Assembly: GCA_963752605.1 (NCBI GenBank)
Contig: CAVVYW010000005.1
Coordinates: forward strand, 496,001-560,000
DNA from: CAVVYW01 sp963752605
GTDB taxonomy: Bacteria > Actinomycetota > Thermoleophilia > Solirubrobacterales > 70-9
DNA: 64,000 bases
Reading direction: 5' to 3'
Shown: positions 1 to 8,390 of the stretch, in pieces
Layout of the letters: every line of letters begins with the position of its first letter
Position numbering within the stretch: position 1 is the stretch's first letter
Program-made: the position numbers and the translations under genes
The notes under the pieces: model-generated
What the model was told of the DNA's origin: nothing
Databases searched by the model: none
Seen by the model: the letters and a program-made list of their open reading frames with translations, nothing else

Positions 1-37
1 GCGCCGAGAACCCGGCGAAGACGAGCAGCCAGTTCAC
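1..37 (-). CDS. Start of site-2 protease-like gene (partial)
   Basis: Only the first dozen codons are in the window; the gene continues beyond base 1. The GTG start overlaps the dxr stop by four bases (GTGA), and the visible residues (V-N-W-L-L-V-F-A-G-F-S-A) look like the first membrane segment of RseP/M50 zinc metalloproteases, which commonly follow dxr. Known for the family: intramembrane cleavage of anti-sigma factors. The call rests on gene order plus about twelve hydrophobic residues; the HExxH motif would lie outside the window. Confidence 0.5.
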   Translation of the reverse strand, partial: MNWLLVFAGFSA

Positions 38-1179
38 GCGACCGCCGAGCCCTCGATCAGCCCCCGGGCCTGCTCACGCGCCGCGGCGTCGGCCTCGAAC
101 AGGTCCTCGAAGTGGCTGACCGGCCCGGTTGGGACTGCCTCGAGGCAGCTCTCGATCACCTCGGGGATGCCGGTGAAGGGGATGCGGCCGTCGAGGAAGG
201 CCGCGACGGCGACCTCGTCTGCCGCGTTCAGCACGCATGGCGCGGTTCCCCCCGCCTCGCCGGCCTCCCGCGCGAGCCGCAGGCAGGCGAAGGTCTCGGT
301 GTCGGGCGGCTCGAAGGTGAGCTCCCCGACACTCCCCAGATCGAGGGTCGGCACGTCCACGTCGGCGCGCTCGGGGCGGTTGAGCGCGTAGGAGATCGGG
401 ACCTTCATGTCCGGATAGCCGAGGTGGGCGAGCGAGGCGCCGTCGTTCAGGTGCACCAGTGCGTGGATGATCGACTGCGGGTGGACCACGACTTCGATGC
501 GCTCGTACGGCGTCCCGAAGAGGTGGTGCGCCTCGATCATCTCGAAGCCCTTGTTGATCAGGGTGGCGGAGTCCACCGTGATCCTCCCGCCCATCTCCCA
601 GGTGGGGTGGGCGAGGGCGTCCTCGGGCTTCACTCCGGAGAGGTCGGTTCGGCCCCGGAACGGCCCCCCCGAGGCGGTCAGCACCAGCCGATCCACTGTT
701 CCGGGCGGCTCGGCGTGGACGAGCTGGTAGAGGGCCGAGTGCTCTGAGTCCACCGGGATGATCTGTGCCTCCGCCGCCTCGGCGAGGGCGGTGACCAGCT
801 CCCCACCGATCACGAGGCTCTCCTTGTTGGCGAGCGCGAGGTCCATTCCCTCGGTCAGCGCCACGATGGTCGGGCCGAGCCCGGCCGCGCCGACGATTCC
901 GTTCAGGACGAGATCGGCCCCGGAGCCGGCGACCAGCTCGCGGATCCCCTCGTCGCCCGCGAGGACCCTCCCTCCCCACTCCTGCTTGGCCTGCTCGGCC
1001 GCGCCCTCGTCCGCAAGCGCAACCGCGGGCACGCCGTGGTCCCTGGCCTGGCCGAGGAGCTCCTTCCAGCTCGAGTCGGCCGACAGGCCGACCACCTGGA
1101 GGTCCTCGTTTTGGGCGACCACCTCGAGGGCCTGCGTGCCGATCGAGCCGGTCGCGCCGAGTATCAGCAGCTTCTTCAC
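34..1179 (-). CDS. dxr: 1-deoxy-D-xylulose 5-phosphate reductoisomerase
   Basis: Cytoplasmic enzyme of the MEP pathway that converts DXP to 2-C-methyl-D-erythritol 4-phosphate with NADPH and a divalent metal. The 381-residue length is normal. Visible motifs are the NADPH-binding GATGSIG at 8-14, NKES near 118, the metal-binding DSEH near 144, the substrate-loop segment ASGGPFRG near 169, and HPTWEMG near 191. The start is GTG; a TAGACT hexamer lies nine bases upstream (1189-1194), so the transcript may be nearly leaderless. The downstream rseP-like gene overlaps by four bases. cdsA, the usual upstream partner, is 6 kb away behind an accessory block. Confidence 0.97.
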   Translation of the reverse strand: MKKLLILGATGSIGTQALEVVAQNEDLQVVGLSADSSWKELLGQARDHGVPAVALADEGAAEQAKQEWGGRVLAGDEGIRELVAGSGADLVLNGIVGAAGLGPTIVALTEGMDLALANKESLVIGGELVTALAEAAEAQIIPVDSEHSALYQLVHAEPPGTVDRLVLTASGGPFRGRTDLSGVKPEDALAHPTWEMGGRITVDSATLINKGFEMIEAHHLFGTPYERIEVVVHPQSIIHALVHLNDGASLAHLGYPDMKVPISYALNRPERADVDVPTLDLGSVGELTFEPPDTETFACLRLAREAGEAGGTAPCVLNAADEVAVAAFLDGRIPFTGIPEVIESCLEAVPTGPVSHFEDLFEADAAAREQARGLIEGSAVA

Positions 1180-1216
1180 GGCGCACCCAGTCTAGGCCGG
1201 TGCGCCGCACCGGCCT

Positions 1217-1811
1217 TTAAGGCCGTCGCTTCTCGTAGAGGCGCCCGTCGTCGAAGCAGAGCTCGTAGGGGTCGAAGACGTCGAAGAGGTCCCCGTCCTC
1301 CTGCGTGTAGGAGATACAGAGGACCTCGCCCTGCGGAGGATCCTTCTCGTGGAAGCGGTCGAGCGGTTCGCCGAGCCGGTTCTCCACTTGCTCCCGCGTC
1401 GATCCGAGCTGGATCGAGTCGAACTGTGCTTCGGAGATTGCGTCGTGATCGGCCACCTCGTTCGTGACGGCGACGAAGAGCACCGCGCAGCCGCCCGAGG
1501 AGGAGGATGAACAGCCACGCATGCGGCGACGATCGCAGCGATTGCAACGCCGCTCGTGCGGGCGTAGCCCTGGCCGCAGTTGGGGCAGTTGCATCGAAGG
1601 TCTCCGACTGCGCCCCGCAATGGCGGCAGACCTTCGTCGGCGGGGGCACGGCCTTCCCCTTGGCGGCGCCCTCCTCGACCAGCGGGCCGAGCTGGTGGGT
1701 CCAGTTCGCTCCGTCCCAGTACCTCGCGCGGCCGCCGCCCAGCGGGTCGGGGTAGTGGCCGGCCTTGGCTCCCCTCTTGCGCGGCGGCGGCAGCTCGCTG
1801 AGCAGCGTCAT
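1217..1811 (-). pseudogene. DUF2510-type membrane protein, frameshifted
   Basis: The product can be followed only by switching frames. The N-terminal frame (1811 down to about 1590) carries a DUF2510-like motif (GHYPDP...RYWDGANWTHQ) and a first CxxC. A second frame continues with CPNCGQGYA, completing a zinc ribbon, and an alanine-rich hydrophobic stretch. The last frame (about 1495 to 1217) holds LFVAVTNE, the end of a membrane segment, and a SmpA/BamE-like segment (LGSTREQVENRLGEP). At least one single-base loss near 1588-1590 and changes near 1515-1525 and 1490-1500 are required. Either a decaying gene or sequence error; other indels in this window favour error. Function unknown; likely a zinc-ribbon membrane protein. 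Confidence 0.6.
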
Positions 1812-1839
1812 GGCGAGCGAGGCTAGCGCCCACGAACGC

Positions 1840-1867
1840 GAACGGGAGGCCCGTGGGCCTCCCGTTC
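1840..1867 (-). terminator. Hairpin terminator, no U-tract
   Basis: Perfect 13-bp stem (1840-1852 with 1855-1867) and a two-base loop between the stop of the 1893-2466 gene and the start of the DUF2510 gene, all on the minus strand. There is no T-run on either side. Such hairpins are accepted as terminators in high-GC actinobacteria. Confidence 0.6.
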
Positions 1868-1892
1868 AACGCTCGTCTACAGCTGCCCCTGC

Positions 1893-2466
1893 CTACCGGA
1901 CGGTCAGCGCAGACAGCTGGAACTGATGGACCTTCAGGTCGCCCGCCGACTCGTTGCAGGCCACCGAGAAGGTGTGCTTGCCGCCGAGCGGCGTGGTGAT
2001 GATGTTGATCCCGGCGCCTTCACCGAAATCGTTGGCTGTAGCGGGTGCCGTCGGCTGGTGTGGGCCAGCCTGGACCTTGATGGTCGTGCCACTGATCGGG
2101 TTGTTGTCGGCCTCGAGCCGGCACTCGCCCCTTGCAGGCGGCACCGGCGTCTGGGGCGGCGTCGTCTGCACGGCATCGAAGATGCCGTCGAACACGAGGT
2201 GAACCCGGCGCGGGAACGCCGTGGAGACGTTGGTCGAGACCGACGTCAGGTCAGTGAACGTCGTCGGTGCGTTCGGGTTCGCGTTGGTGCCCGCGTTGGT
2301 GGCGCCGATCGGCAGCACCTTCAGGCGGGCGTCCTTGTCAAGGCCCTTGTAGATGACCTTCTTGCTTCTTGGCCGCGTAGGCGCCGCCACCGAGGGCGAC
2401 GGCCAGGGCCAGGAATCCGATGATCACGCCTGCCGAGGGCCGGCGCTTCGGAATGAACCTCCTCAT
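1893..2466 (-). CDS. Secreted protein with signal anchor, frameshifted
   Basis: The likely start is ATG at 2466, after an AGGGAG-like ribosome site. It gives a basic N-terminus (MRRFIPKRRPSAG) followed by a hydrophobic segment (VIIGFLALAVALGGGAYAA), typical of exported proteins of Solirubrobacterales-type actinobacteria. A single-base difference near 2364, within a lysine-codon run, breaks the frame; the mature part is then readable from about 2363 to 1893 (KKVIYKGLDKDARLK... to the stop). The mature domain has two Cys (GECRLEA and VACNES) and looks beta-rich. No family is recognised. The gene is divergent from the cyclase at 2560 and is followed by a strong hairpin. Confidence 0.6.
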
Positions 2467-2559
2467 CTTGGGAACCACTCCCTTTCTGCATCGTTAGCGT
2501 TCTCAAACACAACAACCGCTTACCCAGAAGTTGCGGCTGAAGTCCCCTTTTGCGCAAGG

Positions 2560-3350
2560 ATGCGCCCAGTGGCGCGGCGCAGACGCAGGAAGAAGGGCGA
2601 GGTCAGGCTCGACCAGGAGAGCCTGCGGGAGGCGGCCAAGCGCACCGACGCGAACCCGCAGCTGGTCGCGGCGGCGAGGTTCATCCGCGGCCTCCTTCCC
2701 GGCGAGCCGAAGCCATCGGAGTTACATCCCCAGGTGCAGAAGCTGGTGACCGAGATGGACCCCGGCGGCCCGAGCGCCATCCGCGAGGTGGGCATGGGCG
2801 CCCTGCAGACCTGGCAGGCGCTCTCGGAGGCGCAGCGGCGCAGGCGCGGGAACGTCGACGTGGCGATCCTGTTCACCGACCTGGTCGGGTTCTCGGACTG
2901 GGCGCTCGAGGCCGGGGACGAGGCGGCGCTCGACCTGCTGAGGCAGGTCGGTGACGTTGAGCAGCGGGCGATCTCGGATCACGGCGGTGCCGTGGTGAAG
3001 CGGCTCGGAGACGGCGCGATGGCCGTGTTCAGCGAGGCCGAGCACGCCGTCGGAGCCGCCCTCCAGGCGCAGAAGGGGATCGGGCAAGGTCAAGGTCGAA
3101 GGGACACAACCCGAAGCTGCGTGCTGGCGTGCATCAGGGCCAGCCGCGAAAGGTCAAGGGCGACTTCCTCGGCGTGGACGTGAACATCGCCGCCCGGGTC
3201 GGCGACGCCGCCAAGGCGAATCAGGTGCTCGTCTCGGAGACGGTGCGGGACAGCCTCGACTCGTCGAGCTTCCGGTTCGGCCCGAGGCGCGAGCTGACGG
3301 CCCCGGGGGCGCCCGAGGACCTCACCGTCTGCACCGTGAAGGCGAAGTAG
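2560..3350 (+). CDS. Class III adenylate/guanylate cyclase, frameshifted
   Basis: Cytoplasmic class III nucleotide cyclase. After an arginine/lysine-rich N-terminus and a helical region, the catalytic domain begins with the metal-binding AILFTDLVGFS (about residue 105) and continues to the second metal Asp in KRLGDGAMAVF. The frame is then lost around 3082-3104 and resumes with GDFLGVDVNIAARV, the conserved C-terminal half. Removing one base in the G-run at 3082-3084 and one at 3101-3104 restores an uninterrupted domain (KVKVEGHNPKLRAGVHQG). Start chosen at ATG 2560 because upstream in-frame sequence overlaps the divergent gene and lacks homology-like composition. Two single-base insertions suggest sequence error more than decay. 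No transmembrane region is visible. Confidence 0.75.
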
Positions 3351-3384
3351 ACACGGTTCCCATCCTCGCTGACCGCCCGTAGGA

Positions 3385-3987
3385 CTAGCGCGCGGTCTGG
3401 GAGATGTCCGGTTCCTGCGGCAACAGCCGGTGGCCGTCGACCACGGCGGCCGCGACGTCGGCGAGCTTGGTGTTTGCCCGACGCGATTGGTCGCGCAGCA
3501 TCTCGAAGGCGTCACCCTCGTCGACCGAATGCCGCTCCATCAGGATGCCCTTCGCTCGCTCGGTGACCGCTCGGCGCCCGAACGCGCCTTCGAGGTCGTG
3601 GTACTCGGCGAACCTGCGGAGAACGATGTCAATCGCGCTCTGCCACTCGTCGACGTCGGAGTCGCTGATATAGGCGAAAATTCCGCGCTTCGAGGCCTCC
3701 TTGACGAAGCTGGGATCGGGCGCGTGGATCAGGAGGATTACCGGGCACGCGGCCTCTTTCACGATCTTGTCGATCAGGGAGAGGGCGTGCTCGGAGCTCT
3801 TGCCGAGCCCGACCAGCGCGACATCGGGTTGCTCGTTGGCGGTCACACCTCCCACGTCTTGAACGGCGACCTCGCGGGCGATGATCTCGTGGCCGAGGTC
3901 CGCGACTATCGGCGCGACAAGCGCAAGCCGGTCCTTGCGCTCATTGGCGATCAGGACTCGGAGATGCTCGGTGTCGCGATTCTCCAT
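3385..3987 (-). CDS. ANTAR-domain regulator with degenerate receiver
   Basis: A 200-residue two-domain regulator. Residues about 9-120 resemble a response-regulator receiver (RVLIANERKDRLALV...), but the position of the phospho-acceptor Asp reads VALVGLGKSS, with Gly in place of Asp, so phosphorylation is unlikely. Residues about 130-190 form an ANTAR domain (GRRAVTERAKGILMERHSVD...AFEMLRDQSRR), a coiled-coil RNA-binding fold that antiterminates transcription by stabilising paired hairpins in target leaders. It is divergent from the epoxide hydrolases; no obvious twin-hairpin target was found next to it. The input signal is unknown. Confidence 0.85.
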   Translation of the reverse strand: MENRDTEHLRVLIANERKDRLALVAPIVADLGHEIIAREVAVQDVGGVTANEQPDVALVGLGKSSEHALSLIDKIVKEAACPVILLIHAPDPSFVKEASKRGIFAYISDSDVDEWQSAIDIVLRRFAEYHDLEGAFGRRAVTERAKGILMERHSVDEGDAFEMLRDQSRRANTKLADVAAAVVDGHRLLPQEPDISQTAR

Positions 3988-3995
3988 CGCTTCAG

Positions 3996-4024
3996 TTGAC
4001 TCGAGTCTGGTCAGGGTATAGGGT
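3996..4024 (+). promoter_or_regulatory. Possible sigma-70-type promoter for epoxide hydrolases
   Basis: TTGACT (3996-4001), a 17-base spacer, then TAGGGT (4019-4024). It would start a transcript about 115 bases ahead of the first epoxide hydrolase. It lies just upstream of the divergent ANTAR gene start. Based on consensus match only. Confidence 0.35.
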
Positions 4025-4145
4025 GGGGAAGCCGCTTCGCCTCGACCTTCGGCGAGCGAGATTTTCCGGCTCCGACACTCGGCCGGTGTTTAGGCGTACA
4101 GACCTCAATCGGTCCGCGCCATAACCGCCGACAGTCAGGAGCCAC

Positions 4146-5351
4146 ATGCCTGTTACGACCGAAAAGGCAGCGGACGCCACAGCGATCCGCCCGTTCACGA
4201 TCGAGACTCCCGAGGCGGATCTCGACGACCTGCGTGCGCGCATCGCGGCCACGCGCTGGCCCGAAGCGGAGACCGTCGAAGATGATTCGCAGGGCCCGCG
4301 GCTGGAGACGATGCAGGCGCTCGCGCGCTACTGGGCGGAAGAGTACGACTGGCGCGAGTGCGAGGAGAAGCTGAAGGCCCTACCGCACTTCATCACCGAG
4401 ATCGATGGGCTGGACATTCATTTCGTTCACGTTCGCTCGGACGATGACAATGCGTTGCCGCTCCTCGTCTGCCACGGATGGCCCGGATCGATCATCGAGC
4501 AGCTGAAGATCATCGATCCACTGACCAATCCGACGGCACATGGGGCGAGCGCAGTCGACGCGTTTCATCTGGTGATCCCGTCGATGCCGGGCTACGGGTT
4601 CTCAGGCAAGCCGGCCGAGACCGGCTGGGGCCCTGAGCACATCGCGCGCGCCTGGGCGAAGCTGATGAAGCGTCTGGGATACGACCGCTACGTCGCCTCG
4701 GGCGGCGATTGGGGCGGGCAAATCGTTGATCTGATGGGTGCGCAGGCGCCTCCGGGGTTGCTCGGCATCCACACCAACTTCCCTGGTGCTGTTCCGGCCG
4801 ACATCGCAACGGCGGTCCAATCCGGCGGCCCGCCGCCGTCCGGTCTCGATGACGAGGAAACAGCCATCTACGAGAAGCTGAAGGACTTCTTTGCGACAGA
4901 CGTGGCCTATGCACTCGAGATGGGGACCCACCCGCAGACGCTGTACGGAATTGCGGATTCACCCATCGGCCTGGCCGCCTGGATGATCGACCACGACGCG
5001 ACCAGTTTGGCGCTGATCGCACGTGTCTTCGACGGAAAGGCCGAGGGCCTTACCCGAGATGACGTGCTCGACAACATCACCCATTACTGGTTGACGAACA
5101 CGGGGGTCTCCTCGGGACGTCTCTATCGGGAAAACGAGCTCGGCTTCTTCGACCCGAAGGGCGTCTCCGTCCCGGTAGCCGTGAGCGACTTTCCGGACGA
5201 CCTCTATCGGGTCCCGCGGAGATGGGCGGAGGACGCCTATCCCAAGCTGATCCATCACAACCAGCTCGACAAGGGCGGGCACTTCGCCGCTTGGGAGCAG
5301 CCGGAGCTCTTCTCAGAAGAGGTCCGCACGGGGTTGCGCAAGCTCCGCTAG
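4146..5351 (+). CDS. Epoxide hydrolase, alpha/beta fold (copy 1)
   Basis: A 401-residue microsomal-type epoxide hydrolase: an EHN N-terminal arm (about 16-115) on an alpha/beta-hydrolase core. Oxyanion-hole HGWPG is at 110-114, the nucleophile Asp188 in GGDWG, and the catalytic His379 in KGGHFAAWEQP. The family opens epoxides to diols via an aspartyl ester, usually in detoxification or catabolism of xenobiotics and terpenes. It has a good ribosome site (AGGAG, 4137-4141). The next gene is a close paralogue, and even the 40 bases before the start are duplicated. No signal peptide. The substrate cannot be told from sequence; juvenile-hormone-type hydrolases are the nearest textbook relatives. 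Confidence 0.93.
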   Translation: MPVTTEKAADATAIRPFTIETPEADLDDLRARIAATRWPEAETVEDDSQGPRLETMQALARYWAEEYDWRECEEKLKALPHFITEIDGLDIHFVHVRSDDDNALPLLVCHGWPGSIIEQLKIIDPLTNPTAHGASAVDAFHLVIPSMPGYGFSGKPAETGWGPEHIARAWAKLMKRLGYDRYVASGGDWGGQIVDLMGAQAPPGLLGIHTNFPGAVPADIATAVQSGGPPPSGLDDEETAIYEKLKDFFATDVAYALEMGTHPQTLYGIADSPIGLAAWMIDHDATSLALIARVFDGKAEGLTRDDVLDNITHYWLTNTGVSSGRLYRENELGFFDPKGVSVPVAVSDFPDDLYRVPRRWAEDAYPKLIHHNQLDKGGHFAAWEQPELFSEEVRTGLRKLR

Positions 5352-5402
5352 GTGACCGTGCTCAAACGGTCCGCGCCATAACCACCAACAGTCAGGAGCC
5401 AC

Positions 5403-6632
5403 ATGTCTGTTACGACCGAAACAGCGGACGCCACAGCGGTCCGTCCGTTCACGATCGAGACTCCCGAGGCGGATCTCGACGACCTGCGTGCGCGCATCGC
5501 GGCCACGCGCTGGCCCGAAAAGGAGACCGTCGACGATCAGTCGCAGGGCCCGAGCCTCGCGATGATGCAAGCGGTCGCGCGCTACTGGGCTGAGGAGTAC
5601 GACTGGCGCGAATGCGAGGAGAAGCTGAAGGCCCTACCGCACTTCATCACCGAGATCGATGGGCTGGACATTCATTTCGTTCACGTTCGCTCGGACGATG
5701 ACGATGCGTTGCCGCTCCTCGTCTGCCACGGATGGCCGGGATCGGTCATCGAGCAGCTGAAGATCATCGATCCACTGACCAATCCAACGGCACATGGGGC
5801 GAGCGCAGTCGACGCGTTTCATCTGGTGATCCCGTCGATGCCGGGATATGGGTTCTCAGGCAAGCCGGCCGAGACCGGCTGGGGCCCTGAACGCATCGTA
5901 CGTGCCTGGGACGAGCTGATGAAGCGCCTGGGATACGACCACTACGTCGCCTCGGGCGGCGATTGGGGCGCGGAAATCGTTGATGCGATGGGTGCGCAGG
6001 CGCCTCCGGGGTTGCTCGGCATCCACACCAACTTCGCTGGTGCTGTTCGACCCGACGTCGCAGCGGGGGTCCAGTCCGGCGCCCCGCCGTCCGGTCTCGA
6101 TGAGGAGGAAGCAGCCAACTACGAGAAGCTGAAGTTGTTTTTCGCGACGGACGCGGCCTATGCGATCGAGAGCGCGACCCACCCGCAGGCGCTCTATGGA
6201 GTTGCGGATTCACCCGTCGGCCTGGCCGCCTGGATGATCGACCACGACGCGACCAGTATGGCGCTGATCTCTCGCGTCTTTGTCGACGGGGCCCAGGAAG
6301 GCCTGAGCCGAGACGACGTGCTCGACAACATCACCCACTACTGGTTGACGAACACGGGGGTCTCTGCGGCACGCCTCTATTGGGAAGACCGGGTCAACTT
6401 CTTCGACCCGACGACCTGGCCGACCGCTAACCCCCAGGCGATCGTGAACATCCCGGCGGCCGTGAGCGTCTTCCCCGACGAGATCTACACGCCGTCGCGG
6501 AGTTGGGCGGAGGAGGCCTACCCCAAGCTGATCCATTACAACCAGCTCGACAAGGGCGGGCACTTCGCCGCCTGGGAGCAGCCGGAACTCTTCTCAGAGG
6601 AGGTCCGCGTGGGGTTCCGGACGCTCCGCTAG
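5403..6632 (+). CDS. Epoxide hydrolase, alpha/beta fold (copy 2)
   Basis: Paralogue of the preceding gene, 409 residues, with the full catalytic set (HGWPG, nucleophile Asp187 in GGDWG, His387 in KGGHF). The N-terminal two thirds are almost identical to copy 1. Differences cluster after residue about 190 and near 335-350, where an extra segment (TTWPTANPQAIVNIP) sits in the cap/C-terminal region that shapes the substrate pocket in this fold. The start and ribosome site match copy 1. A 14-bp hairpin follows. It may give a widened substrate range or simply extra dosage. Confidence 0.93.
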   Translation: MSVTTETADATAVRPFTIETPEADLDDLRARIAATRWPEKETVDDQSQGPSLAMMQAVARYWAEEYDWRECEEKLKALPHFITEIDGLDIHFVHVRSDDDDALPLLVCHGWPGSVIEQLKIIDPLTNPTAHGASAVDAFHLVIPSMPGYGFSGKPAETGWGPERIVRAWDELMKRLGYDHYVASGGDWGAEIVDAMGAQAPPGLLGIHTNFAGAVRPDVAAGVQSGAPPSGLDEEEAANYEKLKLFFATDAAYAIESATHPQALYGVADSPVGLAAWMIDHDATSMALISRVFVDGAQEGLSRDDVLDNITHYWLTNTGVSAARLYWEDRVNFFDPTTWPTANPQAIVNIPAAVSVFPDEIYTPSRSWAEEAYPKLIHYNQLDKGGHFAAWEQPELFSEEVRVGFRTLR

Positions 6633-6641
6633 CCACAGACA

Positions 6642-6671
6642 GGAGCGGCGCGCACAGGTGCGCGCCGCTCC
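6642..6671 (+). terminator. Strong hairpin after epoxide hydrolases
   Basis: Perfect 14-bp GC-rich stem (6642-6655 with 6658-6671) and a two-base loop, starting ten bases after the stop of the second epoxide hydrolase. No T-tract follows. Confidence 0.65.
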
Positions 6672-6718
6672 CCTGCATCTTCCGTGAAGCGGCCACCCGG
6701 CTGAGATACGCGGCATAG

Positions 6719-7306
6719 ATGTTCGATTTCCTGCTCGACTCGATCAGCGACAGCCCGGGCACCTACCTGGCACTCGTCGGGATCATTTTCGTCGACGACT
6801 TCGTTCCCTTCGCCCCGGGCGACACGGCGATGATCACTGCGGGGATCCTGGCGGCAAACGGAGGGCTGATGCTGGGGCTCGTGATCGCTGCCGGGGCCGT
6901 GGGTGGAATCCTGGGCGACAACTTCTTCTATTTCCTTGGGCGCAGATTCGGCCCCGGCGTCGCCGGCCGGCTGTTGCGCAGCGACCGCGCCAAGGACGGC
7001 TACCGGTGGGCCGAGCGCCACATCATGGCCCGCGGGCCGACGATCGTGATCGTCGGCCGCTTCATCCCCGGCGGCCGGACCGTGACGACCTTCGCCTGCG
7101 GAACGGTCGGCTATCCGTATCGGCGCTTTCTGCCCGCCGACACGGTGGCGGCGGTCTCTTGGGCCGGTTACACGGCCCTGCTCGGCTACATCGGCGGCAA
7201 CACCTTCCGCGACGCCCTCTGGCAACCGCTGCTGATCGGGCTGGCCCTCGCCTTCCTCCTCGGGGCTGGAGCCGAGGTGCTGCGACGCCACAATGAGGAC
7301 CCGTAG
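6719..7306 (+). CDS. DedA family membrane protein
   Basis: A 195-residue integral membrane protein of the DedA/SNARE-associated (VTT) family. Seen: several hydrophobic segments, the paired motif F-x-P-G-D near residue 31 (PFAPGDTAMI), G-x-x-x-G-D-N (AVGGILGDNFFYFLGRRFG) and the characteristic basic motif GRFIPGGRTVTTFACG. Members are proposed proton-linked flippases acting on polyprenyl or phospholipid carriers and needed for envelope stress tolerance. It converges with cdsA. Start ATG 6719 has no clear ribosome site. Confidence 0.9.
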   Translation: MFDFLLDSISDSPGTYLALVGIIFVDDFVPFAPGDTAMITAGILAANGGLMLGLVIAAGAVGGILGDNFFYFLGRRFGPGVAGRLLRSDRAKDGYRWAERHIMARGPTIVIVGRFIPGGRTVTTFACGTVGYPYRRFLPADTVAAVSWAGYTALLGYIGGNTFRDALWQPLLIGLALAFLLGAGAEVLRRHNEDP

Positions 7307-7379
7307 GCGACTGCGGACATCGGCTCACGCTCGACGCAGCAGCGGGCGCGACCGGGTCGGAGATGCTTCTGGGTTAGCG

Positions 7380-8390
7380 CTAGTAGACGAAGGCGACCGA
7401 GAGGTAGTAGCCCGCCACCACGGTGAAGATCACGGCGTCGAGGCGGTCGATCAGCCCGCCGTGCGGCCCGAACAGGCCGCCGGTGTCCTTGACGCCCAGG
7501 TCCCGCTTGATCAGGGACGCGAACAGGTCGCCGAGGGGCGCCACGACCGCAATGGACATGCCCATCAGCAGGGCGTCGATCCCGGGCAGCCAGTCCTGGT
7601 AGAGGCCCGCGAACCAGAAGCCCATGGTCGCTCCGAGGAAGCCGCCGATCGCGCCCTCCAGCGTCTTGTTGGGCGAGATCCGCGGGGTGATCTTGCGCGA
7701 GCCGAACAGGCGCCCCGCGCCGTAAGCGGCGGTGTCCCCGAGGAAGGTCGCGACCAGCACGTCGATCAGCAGCGCGCCGCCGTGGTCGGGGAGGTCTCGC
7801 AGCAGGACCGCGTGCGAGAAGCCGAACCCGAGCCAGGTGATCCCCAGGAGGGTGATCGCGATCGAGACCGTGATGCCCACGGTGGACTGCCGCGCCGCCG
7901 CGAACGCGAACATCGCGGGGAACGCGGCGGCCAAGAACAGCACGATCTGGAAGGCACTGCCATAGTGGGCGGCGAGGATCATCGCCGCCACGGTCAGATA
8001 GGCGGGCAGCATCAGCGGGCGGGCGGCGGCGGTCATGCGGAAGAACTCGCGGAGCCCAAGGATCGCGAGGCCGATAATCGCGAAGGCGAAGACCGCGCCC
8101 CCGATCGCGACGATCGTGACCGCGAAGACGATCCACGGGATCGCGACCAGGACACGGGACGAGGTCTCCGACAGCTGGATCGGGAAGCGGAACCGGCTCC
8201 TCGGCTCCTCGGACTCCGCCTCGGCGCCCTCCATCACGACGGGCTCGGGCAGATCGCGACCCGCCTCCTCGGCCGGAGACGGCTCCTCATCCGGGTCGAA
8301 CTGCTCCTCCGGCGGCTCCTCCGGCGCCTTGTCCCTGCGCCCGCGGCCGAACTGGAAGCTGGGCGGATCGAGGTCGTCGAGGGGCGTCAT
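7380..8390 (-). CDS. cdsA: Phosphatidate cytidylyltransferase
   Basis: Makes CDP-diacylglycerol from phosphatidate and CTP at the membrane. The C-terminal signature is intact (SLIKRDLGVKDTGGLFGPHG, then GLIDRLDA), preceded by about seven hydrophobic helices. The first 75 residues are an acidic, proline-rich cytoplasmic tail not found in short CdsA proteins. Start chosen at ATG 8390, which overlaps the uppS stop (ATGA); the longer in-frame extension is only uppS in another frame. It sits last in the frr-uppS-cdsA string, and the usual next gene, dxr, is displaced. Confidence 0.95.
   Translation of the reverse strand: MTPLDDLDPPSFQFGRGRRDKAPEEPPEEQFDPDEEPSPAEEAGRDLPEPVVMEGAEAESEEPRSRFRFPIQLSETSSRVLVAIPWIVFAVTIVAIGGAVFAFAIIGLAILGLREFFRMTAAARPLMLPAYLTVAAMILAAHYGSAFQIVLFLAAAFPAMFAFAAARQSTVGITVSIAITLLGITWLGFGFSHAVLLRDLPDHGGALLIDVLVATFLGDTAAYGAGRLFGSRKITPRISPNKTLEGAIGGFLGATMGFWFAGLYQDWLPGIDALLMGMSIAVVAPLGDLFASLIKRDLGVKDTGGLFGPHGGLIDRLDAVIFTVVAGYYLSVAFVY

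Larger units (their letters stand above)
4105..6632 (+). repeat. Tandem duplication, about 1.26-kb unit
   Basis: The unit starts at 4105 and again at 5362, so it includes the short leader (CGGTCCGCGCCATAACC, then CAGTCAGGAGCCACATG) as well as the coding region. Long identical blocks run through both copies, for example around 4380-4620 and 5637-5877. Divergence is higher toward the 3' ends, where copy 2 carries a short insertion (about 6414-6440). Confidence 0.9.
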
